From Streptomyces cinnamoneus (lineage in GTDB: Bacteria > Actinomycetota > Actinomycetes > Streptomycetales > Streptomycetaceae), in contig NZ_BMVB01000001.1 of the NCBI RefSeq assembly GCF_014650495.1, positions 290,003-354,002 on the forward strand: a stretch of DNA of 64,000 nucleotides, read 5' to 3'. A program made the translations under genes and the position numbers. The notes under the pieces are model-generated. The model had not been told where the DNA came from and searched no databases. It worked only from the letters and a program-made list of their open reading frames with translations. Shown here piece by piece: positions 22,277 to 31,065 of this stretch (positions within the stretch are counted from its first letter, which is position 1; each line of letters opens with the position of its first letter).

Positions 22277-23443
22277 GTGAGACTTCTGCACACCTCGGAC
22301 TGGCACCTGGGACGCTCCTTCCACCGCGTGAGCCTCCTCGCGGCCCAGCGCGACGTCCTCGACCACCTCCTGCACACCGTGCGCGAGCAGGCCGTCGACG
22401 CCGTGCTCGTCGCCGGTGACGTCTACGACCGCGCCGTCCCGCCGCTCGCCGCCGTCGAGCTCTTCGACGAGGCCCTGCACCGCCTCGCCGGCCTCGGCGT
22501 GCCCACCGTCATGATCTCCGGCAACCACGACTCGCCCCGCCGCCTGGGCGTCGGCGCCGGCCTCATCGACCGGGCCGGCATCCACCTGCGCACCGACCCG
22601 GACGGCTGCGGCACGCCCGTCCTCCTGAGCGACGACCACGGCGACGTCGCCTTCTACGGACTGCCCTACCTGGAGCCGGCCCTGGTCCGCGAGCGGCTGG
22701 GCGCCGACGGGGCCGGCCACACCGCCGTACTGGAGGCCGCCATGGAGCGGGTGCGGGCCGACCTCGCCGCCCGGCCCGCCGGGACGCGGTCCGTCGTCCT
22801 CGCCCACGCCTTCGTCACCGGCGGCGCCACCAGCGACAGCGAGCGCGACATCACCGTCGGCGGCGTGGCCTCCGTCCCCGCCGACGTCTTCCGCGGCGTC
22901 GACTACACCGCCCTCGGACACCTGCACGGCAGCCAGACCATCACCGACCGCATCCGCTACTCCGGCTCGCCCCTCGCCTACTCCTTCTCCGAGGCCACCC
23001 ACCGCAAGACCATGTGGCTCGTCGACCTCGACGAGCGGGGCACGGTGAGCGCCGAACGCGTCGACTGCCCCGTCCCGCGCCCGCTCGCCCGCATCCGCGG
23101 CCGCCTCGACGACCTCCTGGCCGACCCCGGCCTCGACCGCCACGAGGACGCGTGGGTCGAGGCCACCCTCACCGACCCGGTGCGCCCCGAGGAACCCATG
23201 GCCCGCCTCGCCCGGCGCTTCCCGCACACCCTGAGCCTCGTCTTCGAGCCCGACCGGGCCCCCGAGGACCCCCTCTCCTCCTACGCCCAGCGGCTCAGGG
23301 GCCGCACCGACCGGCAGATCGCCGAGGACTTCGTGGCCCACGTACGCGGCGGGCACGGGCCCGACGCCGCCGAGAGCGCCGTCCTGACCGCCGCCCTCGA
23401 CGCCGTGCGGCTCGACGACACCGTCGGCGAGGTGGCCCGATGA
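22277..23443 (+). CDS. sbcD: Exonuclease SbcCD subunit D
   Basis: This 388-residue Mre11-type nuclease subunit has the metallophosphoesterase motifs in order: TSDWHLGRSF at the N-terminus, GDVYDRAVPP, GNHDSPRRLG, LAHAFVTGG and GHLHGSQ. They supply the Asp/His/Asn ligands of the two-Mn site. With SbcC it cleaves hairpins and processes double-strand breaks. The GTG start at 22277 is fixed by the conserved RLLHTSDWH opening, which begins right after it. Its stop overlaps the sbcC ATG by four bases, the usual operon arrangement. Confidence 0.96.
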   Translation: MRLLHTSDWHLGRSFHRVSLLAAQRDVLDHLLHTVREQAVDAVLVAGDVYDRAVPPLAAVELFDEALHRLAGLGVPTVMISGNHDSPRRLGVGAGLIDRAGIHLRTDPDGCGTPVLLSDDHGDVAFYGLPYLEPALVRERLGADGAGHTAVLEAAMERVRADLAARPAGTRSVVLAHAFVTGGATSDSERDITVGGVASVPADVFRGVDYTALGHLHGSQTITDRIRYSGSPLAYSFSEATHRKTMWLVDLDERGTVSAERVDCPVPRPLARIRGRLDDLLADPGLDRHEDAWVEATLTDPVRPEEPMARLARRFPHTLSLVFEPDRAPEDPLSSYAQRLRGRTDRQIAEDFVAHVRGGHGPDAAESAVLTAALDAVRLDDTVGEVAR

Positions 23444-26400
23444 GGCTGCACCGGCTTGCGATCACCGCGTTCGGGCCCTTCGGCGGCACCCAGCACATCG
23501 ACTTCGACGAGCTGTCCGCCGCCGGGCTCTTCCTGCTGCACGGCCCCACCGGCGCCGGCAAGACCTCCGTCCTCGACGCGGTCTGCTTCGCCCTCTACAA
23601 CGGTGTCCCCGGCAGCCGCCAGGGCAGCGGCCTGAGCCTGCGCAGCGACCACGCCGACCCCGGCACGCCCACCGAGGTCGTCCTCGAATTCAGCGTCGCC
23701 GGCCGCCGCCTGGAGGTCACCCGGCGCCCCGAACAGCTCCGCCCCAAGAAGCGCGGCACCGGGTTCACCCGCGAGAAGACCTTCAGCGCCCTGCGCGAGC
23801 GCCCCGCCGACGGCGGCCCGTGGCAGCCGCTCAGCCGCTCGCACCAGGAGATAGGGGAGGAGGTCACCCAGCTGCTCGGCATGAGCCGCGAGCAGTTCTG
23901 CCAGGTCGTCCTCCTGCCGCAGGGCGACTTCGCCCGCTTCCTGCGCGCCGAGGACGCCGCCCGCGGCAAGCTCCTCGGCAAGCTCTTCGACACCGGCCGC
24001 TTCGCCGCGGTCGAGGACCGCCTCGCGGAGCTGCGCCGCGCGGCCGACGCCCAGGTGCGCACCGGCGACGAACGCCTCCTCGCCCTCGCCCACCGCATGC
24101 GCCAGGCCGCCGCCGACCCCTCGCTGCCGGAGGCCGGGGTGCCGGCCCCGGCGACCGCGACCGTGCCGGAGGCGGGCAACGGGGGCGGCACCACGGCCGG
24201 GAGCGGTCCGCGGACCGCCCGCGGCCGGGCGGCCGTGCCCGGACCCCGCGCCGCCGAGCCGCCGCTCGCGCCGGGCGATGCCGGGCTGGCCGAAGCGGTG
24301 CTGGAGTGGGCCGCCCTGGCCCGTACGAACGCACGCGAGCGGCAGACCGTGGCCGAGGCCGCAGTCGTCGCCGCCGAGCGGGCCCACCGCGCCGCACAGG
24401 ACCACGCCGCCGAGGTGCGGGAACTGGCCGCACTGCAGCGCCGGCACGCCGAGGCGGACGCCCGCGCCCGGGCACTGCAGGAGCGGCGCGCCGAGCACGA
24501 CGACGTCCTGCGGCGCCTGGAGCGGGCCCGGGCCGCCGAGGCCGTCGCCCCCGCGCTGGACCTGCGCGAGAAGGCCGAGGCCGGACGGCTGGCCGCCGCC
24601 GACGCGGAGCGGCGGACCCGCGCGGCGCTCCCCGGCGCGCACCGCGACGGCAGCGCCGGACACCTGGCCGCCGCCGAGCACGGCCTGCGCGAGGAACTCG
24701 GCGCGCTCTCCGCCGCACGCCGGGCCGAGGCACGCGCCGCCGGCATCGCCCGCGAGCTCACGGAGACCGTCCGCGCGGCCGGCGCCGACGAGGAGGTGCT
24801 GGCCGAGGCCGGCGAGTGGCTCGACTCCTGGGAGACCACCCGCCGCGACCACGAGCAGCGCATCGACGCCGCCCAGGAAGCGGTGGGGCTCGCCGAGCGC
24901 CTCGCCGGGCAGCTCGAACCGGCCCGGCGCCGCCTCGCGGCCGCCCGCCGCCGCGACGGGCTCGCGCGGGAGATCGCCGGCGCCGAGGCCCGGCTGCTGG
25001 CCGCCGGCAAGGGGGCGGGCGACGCCCGTGAGCACTGGCTCGACCTCAAGGAACGCCGGCTGCGCGGCATGGCCGCGGAGCTCGCGGCGGAGCTGACGGC
25101 CGGCGAGCCGTGCACGGTCTGCGGTTCGGCCGAGCACCCCGCCCCCGCCCGCCCCGGCGCCGGCCACGTCGACCCGGCGGCCGAGGAAGCCGCCCTGCAG
25201 GCGTACCAGCAGGCCGACGCCCTCCGCGAGAAGGCGGCAGGCCGCCTGCAGTCCCTCGGGCAGGACCTCGACGTGGCGACGGCCGAGGCGGGACCGGCGG
25301 CCGCGGACGAACTGGCCCGCGCCGCCCGCGAGCTGGAGCACTCCCTGGCCGCGGCCCGGAAGGCCGCGGCCGGTCTGCACGGGGCCCGGCAGGCGCTCGC
25401 CGCCGCCGAGGGCGAGTGCGAGCGCCGCCGGGCCGCACAGGAGGAGGCCCGGCTGCGCATCGCGGCCCGCTCCTCCCGCCGGGACCAGCTCGACCGCGAA
25501 CTGCGCACGCTGCAGGAGGAACTGGAGCAGGCCCGCGGCGGAGAGGAGAGCGTCGCCCGCAGGGCCGCCCTGCTGGAGGAACAGCTCGTGCTCCTCGCCG
25601 ACGCGGCCGAGGCCGCACGGGAGGCCGGGCGGGCGGCGGACCGGCTCAAGGAAGCCGACGCGCAGCTCGACGACGCGGCCTACCGCGCCGGGTTCGACAC
25701 CCCCGCGCTGGCCGCCGGGGCCCTGCTGAGCGCCGCCGCGCAGCGGGAGCTGCAGGAGCGGCTCGACCGGTGGCGCAGCGAGGCGGCGGCGGTCGCCGCC
25801 GAGCTCGCCGACCGGGCCGTGGCGGACGCCGCCGCGCGGCCGCCCGCCGACCCGCAGGCCGCACAGGCGGCCGTCGACGCCGCGACGGCGGCACTGCGCC
25901 GGGCCTCCACCGGGGAGGCCACGGCCCGCACCCGCTGCGAGGACCTCGCCCGGCTCTCCGCCGAGGCCCAGGCCGATGCCCGCCGGCTCGCGCCGCTGCG
26001 CGAGGAGTACCACCGGGTGGCGGAGCTCGCTTCGCTGGCGGCCGGGACCTCGGCCCGCAACGAGCGGAAGATGCGCCTGGAGTCGTACGTCCTGGCCGCC
26101 CGGCTCGAACAGGTGGCCGCCGCCGCCACCGCCCGCCTGCAGCGCATGTCGGCCGGGCGCTACACCCTCGTCCACTCCGACGCCAGGAGCGGAGGGCGGG
26201 CCCGCTCGGGCCTGGGCCTGCACGTCGTCGACGCCTGGACGGGCAGCGAGCGGGACACCGCGACCCTCTCCGGCGGCGAGACGTTCTTCGCCTCGCTGTC
26301 CCTGGCCCTCGGCCTGGCCGACGTGGTCACCGAGGAGGCGGGCGGCACCCGGCTCGACACCCTCTTCATCGACGAGGGCTTCGGCAGCCTCGACGAGCAG

Positions 26401-26571
26401 ACCCTCGACGAGGTCCTCGACGTGCTGGACTCGCTGCGCGAGCGCGACCGCACCGTCGGCATCGTCAGCCACGTCGCCGACCTGCGGCAGCGCATCCCGG
26501 CTCAGCTGCAGGTCGTCAAGGAGCGCTCGGGGTCCGCGGTCCGGCACCGGACGGCGGGGAGTGCGGGCTGA
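23440..26571 (+). CDS. sbcC: Exonuclease SbcCD subunit C (Rad50-like ATPase)
   Basis: This 1043-residue SMC-like ATPase has Walker A GPTGAGKTS at about residues 34-42. Long Ala/Glu/Arg-rich coiled-coil arms follow, split by the zinc hook CTVCGSAEH at about 557. A signature LSGGETFFASL, Walker B LFIDEGFGSLDE and a D-loop lie near the end. It pairs with SbcD in DNA hairpin and break processing. ATG 23440 overlaps the sbcD stop. The last 56 bases are also coding on the opposite strand for the Lrp-type regulator, leaving no room for a terminator between the two genes. Confidence 0.96.
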   Translation: MRLHRLAITAFGPFGGTQHIDFDELSAAGLFLLHGPTGAGKTSVLDAVCFALYNGVPGSRQGSGLSLRSDHADPGTPTEVVLEFSVAGRRLEVTRRPEQLRPKKRGTGFTREKTFSALRERPADGGPWQPLSRSHQEIGEEVTQLLGMSREQFCQVVLLPQGDFARFLRAEDAARGKLLGKLFDTGRFAAVEDRLAELRRAADAQVRTGDERLLALAHRMRQAAADPSLPEAGVPAPATATVPEAGNGGGTTAGSGPRTARGRAAVPGPRAAEPPLAPGDAGLAEAVLEWAALARTNARERQTVAEAAVVAAERAHRAAQDHAAEVRELAALQRRHAEADARARALQERRAEHDDVLRRLERARAAEAVAPALDLREKAEAGRLAAADAERRTRAALPGAHRDGSAGHLAAAEHGLREELGALSAARRAEARAAGIARELTETVRAAGADEEVLAEAGEWLDSWETTRRDHEQRIDAAQEAVGLAERLAGQLEPARRRLAAARRRDGLAREIAGAEARLLAAGKGAGDAREHWLDLKERRLRGMAAELAAELTAGEPCTVCGSAEHPAPARPGAGHVDPAAEEAALQAYQQADALREKAAGRLQSLGQDLDVATAEAGPAAADELARAARELEHSLAAARKAAAGLHGARQALAAAEGECERRRAAQEEARLRIAARSSRRDQLDRELRTLQEELEQARGGEESVARRAALLEEQLVLLADAAEAAREAGRAADRLKEADAQLDDAAYRAGFDTPALAAGALLSAAAQRELQERLDRWRSEAAAVAAELADRAVADAAARPPADPQAAQAAVDAATAALRRASTGEATARTRCEDLARLSAEAQADARRLAPLREEYHRVAELASLAAGTSARNERKMRLESYVLAARLEQVAAAATARLQRMSAGRYTLVHSDARSGGRARSGLGLHVVDAWTGSERDTATLSGGETFFASLSLALGLADVVTEEAGGTRLDTLFIDEGFGSLDEQTLDEVLDVLDSLRERDRTVGIVSHVADLRQRIPAQLQVVKERSGSAVRHRTAGSAG

Positions 26572-27007
26572 GGGCGCGACGGGGCAGCGGGGAGGAGTAG
26601 ACCACGCTGGTGGTCACCGAGCCGAGCGCCCCGATCCGGCCCGCGACCTCCTCCAGGTGGCGCATGGAACGGGCGGTGACCTTGATGACGAAGCAGTCGT
26701 CGCCCGTGACGTGGTGCGCTTCGAGGATCTCGGGCGTCGCGGCCAGCAGGTCGTGGAAGGGCTTGTAGTTGCCGTTCGGGTACCGCAGCCGCACGAAGGC
26801 GAGCACCGGCATGCCCAGGCGCTCGGGGTCGAGCACGGCGGTGTACCCGCCGATGACGCCGGCCTCCTCCAGCCGCCGGACGCGCTCGGTCACGGCGCTG
26901 GAGGACATGTTCACGAGGCGCGCCAGCTCGGCGTAGCCGAGACGTCCGTTGCTCTGCAGGGCGTCGAGTATGCGCCAGTCGGTGGCGTCGGGGGAATAGC
27001 CGGTCAT
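26516..27007 (-). CDS. Lrp/AsnC family transcriptional regulator
   Basis: This 163-residue regulator has an N-terminal winged helix (DWRILDALQSNGRLGYAELA, then MSSSAVTERVRRLEEAGVIGGYTA) and a C-terminal RAM/AsnC ligand domain with FVRLRYPNG, VTGDDCFVIKV and the VTTSVVYSSPL strand. Lrp-type proteins form octamers and respond to amino acids. A 25-residue Pro/Ser tail is extra and lies in the overlap with sbcC. It is divergent from a rhodanese gene over 94 bases that contain two GGGGA-based palindromes (27023-27033 and 27051-27064), likely its operators. Confidence 0.92.
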   Translation of the reverse strand: MTGYSPDATDWRILDALQSNGRLGYAELARLVNMSSSAVTERVRRLEEAGVIGGYTAVLDPERLGMPVLAFVRLRYPNGNYKPFHDLLAATPEILEAHHVTGDDCFVIKVTARSMRHLEEVAGRIGALGSVTTSVVYSSPLPRRALSPHSPPSGAGPRTPSAP

Positions 27008-27101
27008 GGGCGATGTCTAGCAGGGGAATCCCCGGTCGATCAATAGTTTTCCCGGGGATCTCCCATTCTGGCGGATGATCAAGAGGCGTAGATTTTCCGG
27101 C
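27008..27101. promoter_or_regulatory. Divergent Lrp / rhodanese promoter region
   Basis: The palindromic GGGGAATCCCC (27023-27033) and related CCCGGGGATCTCCC (27051-27064) are candidate Lrp operators. TAGATT (27089-27094) lies 7 bases ahead of the rhodanese ATG, with no RBS between, as expected for a leaderless transcript. Confidence 0.5.
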
Positions 27102-27587
27102 ATGACAGCAACCGCCGCTCCGCAGGCCCCCAGCTCCGTCCTCGCCGTTCCGCCCGCCGCGCCCGCCGAGGCGGCGGCCTACTTCGCCTCCCGGCTCGCC
27201 TTCCACACCGACGTGGCCGACGTCCACGCCGCGCTGGCGGCCGGCCGCGCGGACTTCGCGGTGGTCGACTCCCGTTCCACCCAGTCCTGGGACCAGGGCC
27301 ACGTCCCCGGCGCCGTCCACCTCCCGACCGCGCAGATCCCGCAGCTGGCGGCCGAGTTCCTGGACCCGGCCGTCCCCGTGGTCGTCTACTGCTGGGGGCC
27401 CGGCTGCGACGGTGCCACCCGTGCCGCCCTGGCCCTGGCCCGTCTCGGCTACCGCGTCAAGGAGATGCTCGGCGGCATCGAGTACTGGATCCGCGAGGGC
27501 TACGAGGTCGAGACCTGGGAAGGCACCCGGCAGCTTCCCCCGGACCCGCTGACCGCACCCGTCGACGGCTCCGACTGCGGCTGCTGA
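27102..27587 (+). CDS. Rhodanese-like domain protein
   Basis: This 161-residue single rhodanese domain probably transfers sulfur or handles persulfides. The domain covers about residues 35-145: FAVVDSRSTQSWDQGHVPGAVHLP is the CH2A region and VVYCWGPGCDGATRAA the active-site loop. The loop is longer than the canonical six residues, with two cysteines, a form common in actinobacterial proteins. The C-terminus ends SDCGC, giving an additional cysteine pair. The ATG at 27102 has no RBS, and a -10-like TAGATT 7 bases upstream suggests leaderless expression. Control by the divergent Lrp-type protein is likely. Confidence 0.9.
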   Translation: MTATAAPQAPSSVLAVPPAAPAEAAAYFASRLAFHTDVADVHAALAAGRADFAVVDSRSTQSWDQGHVPGAVHLPTAQIPQLAAEFLDPAVPVVVYCWGPGCDGATRAALALARLGYRVKEMLGGIEYWIREGYEVETWEGTRQLPPDPLTAPVDGSDCGC

Positions 27588-27627
27588 CGGCCACGCTCCC
27601 CGCGCAGGGGACCGGGGGCCGGGGACG

Positions 27628-27658
27628 CCGGACCGGGGGGCTCAGGCCCCCGGCCCGG
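27628..27658. terminator. Bidirectional hairpin between rhodanese and DUF885 genes
   Basis: CCGGACCGGGGG (27628-27639) pairs with CCCCCGGCCCGG (27647-27658) with one mismatch, between the two convergent stops. Confidence 0.65.
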
Positions 27659-27664
27659 CGGACC

Positions 27665-29350
27665 TCACAGCGCCGACAGCTCCGCCACCAGGTCGTCCAG
27701 GCCCAGAGAGCCCTGGGAGAGGGCGGCCATGTGCCAGGACTTCGCGTCGAACGCCTCGCCGTGCGCCGCGCGGGCGGCCTCGCGGCCCTTCAGCCAGGCA
27801 CGTTCGCCGAGCTTGTAGCCGATGGCCTGGGCCGGCATGCCGAGGTAGCGGACCAGCTCGCTCTCCACGAAGTCCGCCGGGCGGCCGCTGTGCAGGCCGA
27901 AGAACTCCTGCGCCAGCTCCGGCGTCCAGCGCTCGCCCGGGTGGAACGGGGAGTGCTCCGGGATCTCCAGCTCCAGGTGCATGCCGATGTCGATGATCAC
28001 GCGCGTGGCGCGCATCATCTGGGCGTCCAGATAGCCCAGCCGGCGCTCGGGGTCGGTGAGGAAGCCCAGCTCGTCCATGAGGCGCTCCGCGTACAGCGCC
28101 CAGCCCTCGCAGTTGGCGCTGACGATGCCGATCGTGGCCTGGTAGCGCGAGAGCCGGTCCGCCACGTGCACCCACTGCGCGAGCTGCAGGTGGTGGCCGG
28201 GGACGCCCTCGTGGTACCAGGTCGACACCAGGTCGTAGACGGGGAAGCGGGTCTCGCCCATGGTGGGCAGCCAGGTGCGGCCGGGCCGGGAGAAGTCCTC
28301 CGAGGGCTGGCTGTAGTACGGGGCCGCCGCCCCGCCGGGCGGAGCGATGCGGGACTCGACGCGCCGGACGCGCTCGGCCAGCTCGAAGTGCGTGCCGTCC
28401 AGCGCTTCGATGGCCTCGTCCATCAGCTCCTGCAGCCAGACCCGCGTCTCCTCGACGCCCTCGATGTGCGCACCGTGCACATCGAGGTGGGCCAGCGCCT
28501 CCCAGGGCGTCCTCGCGCCGGGCAGGATCTTCTCCGCCTCCTTCCGCATCTCACCGAGGAGGCGGTGGTATTCGGCCCAGCCGTACGCGTACGCCTCGTC
28601 CAGGTCGAGGTCGGTGCCGTTCCAGTAGCGCGACCAGCGGGCGTACCGCTCCCGCCCCACCACCTCCGGTGCGCCCTCGACGGCCGGGGCGTAGACGTCG
28701 CGCAGCCAGTCGCGCAGCACGGCGAGGGCGCCCGTCGCCACGGCGGCGGCCTCGGTCAGCTCCTCCTGCAGCTCCTTCGGCCCGGCGGCCGTGAACTCGC
28801 CGAACCAGCCCCCGTCCGTGCCGATCCACTGCTCCAACTGCCCGAGCACGGTGGCCACCTGACGCGGGCCGCCCGGCAGCCCGCGGTCCATGCCCTCGGC
28901 GAGGGAGGCGCGGTAGCCGTCGAGGGCCGCGGGCACCGCGCGCAGCCGCTGCGCGATCACCGACCAGTCGTCCCCGGTCTCCACGGGCATCAGGGCGAAC
29001 ACCTCGCGCACCGAGTGCAGCGGCGAGTGGATGTTGCTCACGGTGCGCAGGTGTTCGCCCGCGTCGTGGACGGCGAGCTCGGCGGTCAGCCGCTCGCGCA
29101 GCAGCCGGGCGCAGCGCCGCTCGGCCTCGCCGTCCGCGCCGGGCCGGGCCTCGGCCTCGGCCAGCTCCTCCAGCGTCGTACGGGCCAGGTCGGCCAGGGC
29201 CCGTTGCCCGGCGGGGGAGAAGTCCGGCAGCTTCGGCCCGCACTCGGGGATCCCCAGATACGTGCCGGTGATGGGGTCGAGCCGGGTGAACGCCTCGACG
29301 TAGGAGTCGGCGACCTGACGGGGGAGCGGCGTGTTCGTGGTGTTCGGCAT
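27665..29350 (-). CDS. DUF885 family putative metallopeptidase
   Basis: This 561-residue protein of the DUF885 family is the normal length and lacks a signal peptide. The family's metal motif is visible as STWYHEGVPGHHLQL at about residues 370-385 (HExxxxHH form), with a downstream NCEGWALYAERLMDELGF segment that also belongs to the presumed active site. These proteins are thought to be zinc-dependent carboxypeptidase-like enzymes, but substrates are unknown. The ATG at 29350 starts the conserved TNTPLPRQVADSYVEAF region. It converges with the rhodanese gene, with a shared hairpin between. Confidence 0.9.
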   Translation of the reverse strand: MPNTTNTPLPRQVADSYVEAFTRLDPITGTYLGIPECGPKLPDFSPAGQRALADLARTTLEELAEAEARPGADGEAERRCARLLRERLTAELAVHDAGEHLRTVSNIHSPLHSVREVFALMPVETGDDWSVIAQRLRAVPAALDGYRASLAEGMDRGLPGGPRQVATVLGQLEQWIGTDGGWFGEFTAAGPKELQEELTEAAAVATGALAVLRDWLRDVYAPAVEGAPEVVGRERYARWSRYWNGTDLDLDEAYAYGWAEYHRLLGEMRKEAEKILPGARTPWEALAHLDVHGAHIEGVEETRVWLQELMDEAIEALDGTHFELAERVRRVESRIAPPGGAAAPYYSQPSEDFSRPGRTWLPTMGETRFPVYDLVSTWYHEGVPGHHLQLAQWVHVADRLSRYQATIGIVSANCEGWALYAERLMDELGFLTDPERRLGYLDAQMMRATRVIIDIGMHLELEIPEHSPFHPGERWTPELAQEFFGLHSGRPADFVESELVRYLGMPAQAIGYKLGERAWLKGREAARAAHGEAFDAKSWHMAALSQGSLGLDDLVAELSAL

Positions 29351-29399
29351 CCGCCCATCCTCGTATGCCGGAGACGGCCGCGTCAGCGGGTTTTTCCCG

Positions 29400-30785
29400 T
29401 CAGCCGTCCGCCCTGCGGGACGCCGCCTGCGGGGCGGTGCGCGAGGCCACGGGGGCGAGGCGGGCGGTGATGACGAGCGTGCCCTCCTCTATCTGGTAGT
29501 CCAGCGGCAGGTCCAGGGCGCGCATGGCGGCGACCATGCCGGTGTTGGAAGCCGTCGTGACGGCGTAGACGCTCTCGCAGCCGGCCTCACCGGCCATGGC
29601 GATCAGCCGGCGGAGCAGCTCGCCGCCGACGCCGCGCCGCTGCCACTCGTCCTCGACGAGCAGCGCGACCTCGGTCTCGTTGCCGTCCCACAGCAGGTGG
29701 CCCAGGGCGACGAGCCGGCCGGAGGCGGTGTGCGCCGCCAGGGTGCGGCCGAAGCGGGGGCCGAGCAGGTGGCGGAGGTAGCGGTCGGCGTCGCCGACCG
29801 GGCCGTGGTAGCGGCGGTTGAGCGTCGCCGGGGAGCAGCGCTCGTGCATCTGCCGTGCGGCGTCGACGTCGTCGGCGCCGGCCCGGCGGACCGTGATCGC
29901 GTTGCCCTCGGGGAGCGTGAGGACGTCGCTGCGCGGCGGTACGCGCGGGCCCAGCCGTGCGTCGAGCTCGACCAGCGCCCGGGCGCGGGCGAACTCGGTG
30001 GGGGTGAAGGGCAGGTAGGGGCGCTCGATGGTGATCGACCCGCCGCTGGGGTCGCGCAGCCGCAGCACGGTCTCCTCCCACACGCCGTCCTCCGGCACGG
30101 ACTCGGCCGGGGCGCCGGTGAGGGGGGAGCGGGCCGGTATGGAGCGGATGGTGCAGCGGCCGAGCAGCTGGCGCAGGGCGAGCGGCAGTTCGGCGGCGTC
30201 GAGCGCGGTGCGGGTGGCCAGGCCCAGGATCCGGGTGGGGGCGTCCACGAGGTCGTGGGCGTCGGCCCGCTCCAGCCAGGTCTCCCGGCCGCCGCCGCCC
30301 GCGGCGGCCAGGGCCAGCTCGGCCGGGGCCAGCGCGGCGGGTGCGCGCAGCAGCAGCTCGTCGACGGTGCCGTCGGCCAGGGGGTGGGTCTGCAGGGCGA
30401 GTATGTCGACGCGGCGGTCGGCCAGGGACAGGCACAGGGCGGCGAGGCTGCCCGGCTCGTCGCGCACGGTCGTCCGCATCCGCCACAGGGCCGTGCCGCC
30501 CCCGGCCGGTGCCGGCCGTGCGGCGGCGCCGGGTGCGGGGTCCGCGGCGGCCGGGGGCGGGGCGTGCCCGCGGCGCCGGGACCACCAGGTGTGGAACGCG
30601 GCCGTGGCGAGCAGCGCGCCGGCGGAGGAGATGAGCAGCACGGGGCCGTCGGGCCCGTGCACCACCGTGTCGGCGACGGCGTCCGCCGTGGCGACCGCCG
30701 TGAACAGGGCGGCCAGTTCCACCAGGTCCCGGCGCCAGTGGTGGCGGTGCCGGGCGGAGCTCTTCGCGAAGGTCTCGTCGGTCAT
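29400..30785 (-). CDS. Membrane-anchored ACT-like / GNAT acetyltransferase protein
   Basis: This roughly 461-residue protein has two hydrophobic segments near the N-terminus (about 20-65). An ACT-like region follows (WRMRTTVRDEPGSLAALCLSLADRRVDIL), then a long middle part and a C-terminal GNAT domain with the acetyl-CoA loop QRRGVGGELLRRLI. Streptomyces have several such fusions, and their substrate is unknown. I start at the ATG at 30785, which has GGTGGGGG just ahead. The frame stays open to 31019, but that stretch is Pro/Arg-rich with no family support. A perfect CGTGATCACG palindrome lies about 20 bases upstream of the start. Confidence 0.82.
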   Translation of the reverse strand: MTDETFAKSSARHRHHWRRDLVELAALFTAVATADAVADTVVHGPDGPVLLISSAGALLATAAFHTWWSRRRGHAPPPAAADPAPGAAARPAPAGGGTALWRMRTTVRDEPGSLAALCLSLADRRVDILALQTHPLADGTVDELLLRAPAALAPAELALAAAGGGGRETWLERADAHDLVDAPTRILGLATRTALDAAELPLALRQLLGRCTIRSIPARSPLTGAPAESVPEDGVWEETVLRLRDPSGGSITIERPYLPFTPTEFARARALVELDARLGPRVPPRSDVLTLPEGNAITVRRAGADDVDAARQMHERCSPATLNRRYHGPVGDADRYLRHLLGPRFGRTLAAHTASGRLVALGHLLWDGNETEVALLVEDEWQRRGVGGELLRRLIAMAGEAGCESVYAVTTASNTGMVAAMRALDLPLDYQIEEGTLVITARLAPVASRTAPQAASRRADG

Positions 30786-31065
30786 GCCCCCACCCTGGCC
30801 GAGCGGTGTTGCGTGATCACGAACGTCCTGTGTCCTGCGGGTAAAGGACCCTTGTGCCCGCATCTCGAACGATTCACGCCGTACGGCCGAGCGGGGGAAC
30901 GGGGGAGGGGCCGCCCCGGATGCCCCCACGGTCCCTGACGTCCGCATGGTCCTGCGGCCCCGGCTCGGTGGGCCGTTGCGCCCCGCCGCGCCCGGGACCC
31001 GCGGACGCGGCGCGGGCACGCCGGAGGGGCCGCCGCCCGGTCACCCGGCCGGCGCGCGGCCGCCC

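Noticed and set aside
23281..26547. Long open frame (about 1088 codons) antisense to sbcC
   Set aside because: Shadow of the SbcC coding frame: low-complexity Gly/Ala/Arg/Val content and no family features.
30786..31019. N-terminal extension of the GNAT protein to 31019
   Set aside because: The extra residues are Pro/Arg-rich with no ribosome site, and the ATG at 30785 has GGTGGGGG upstream.
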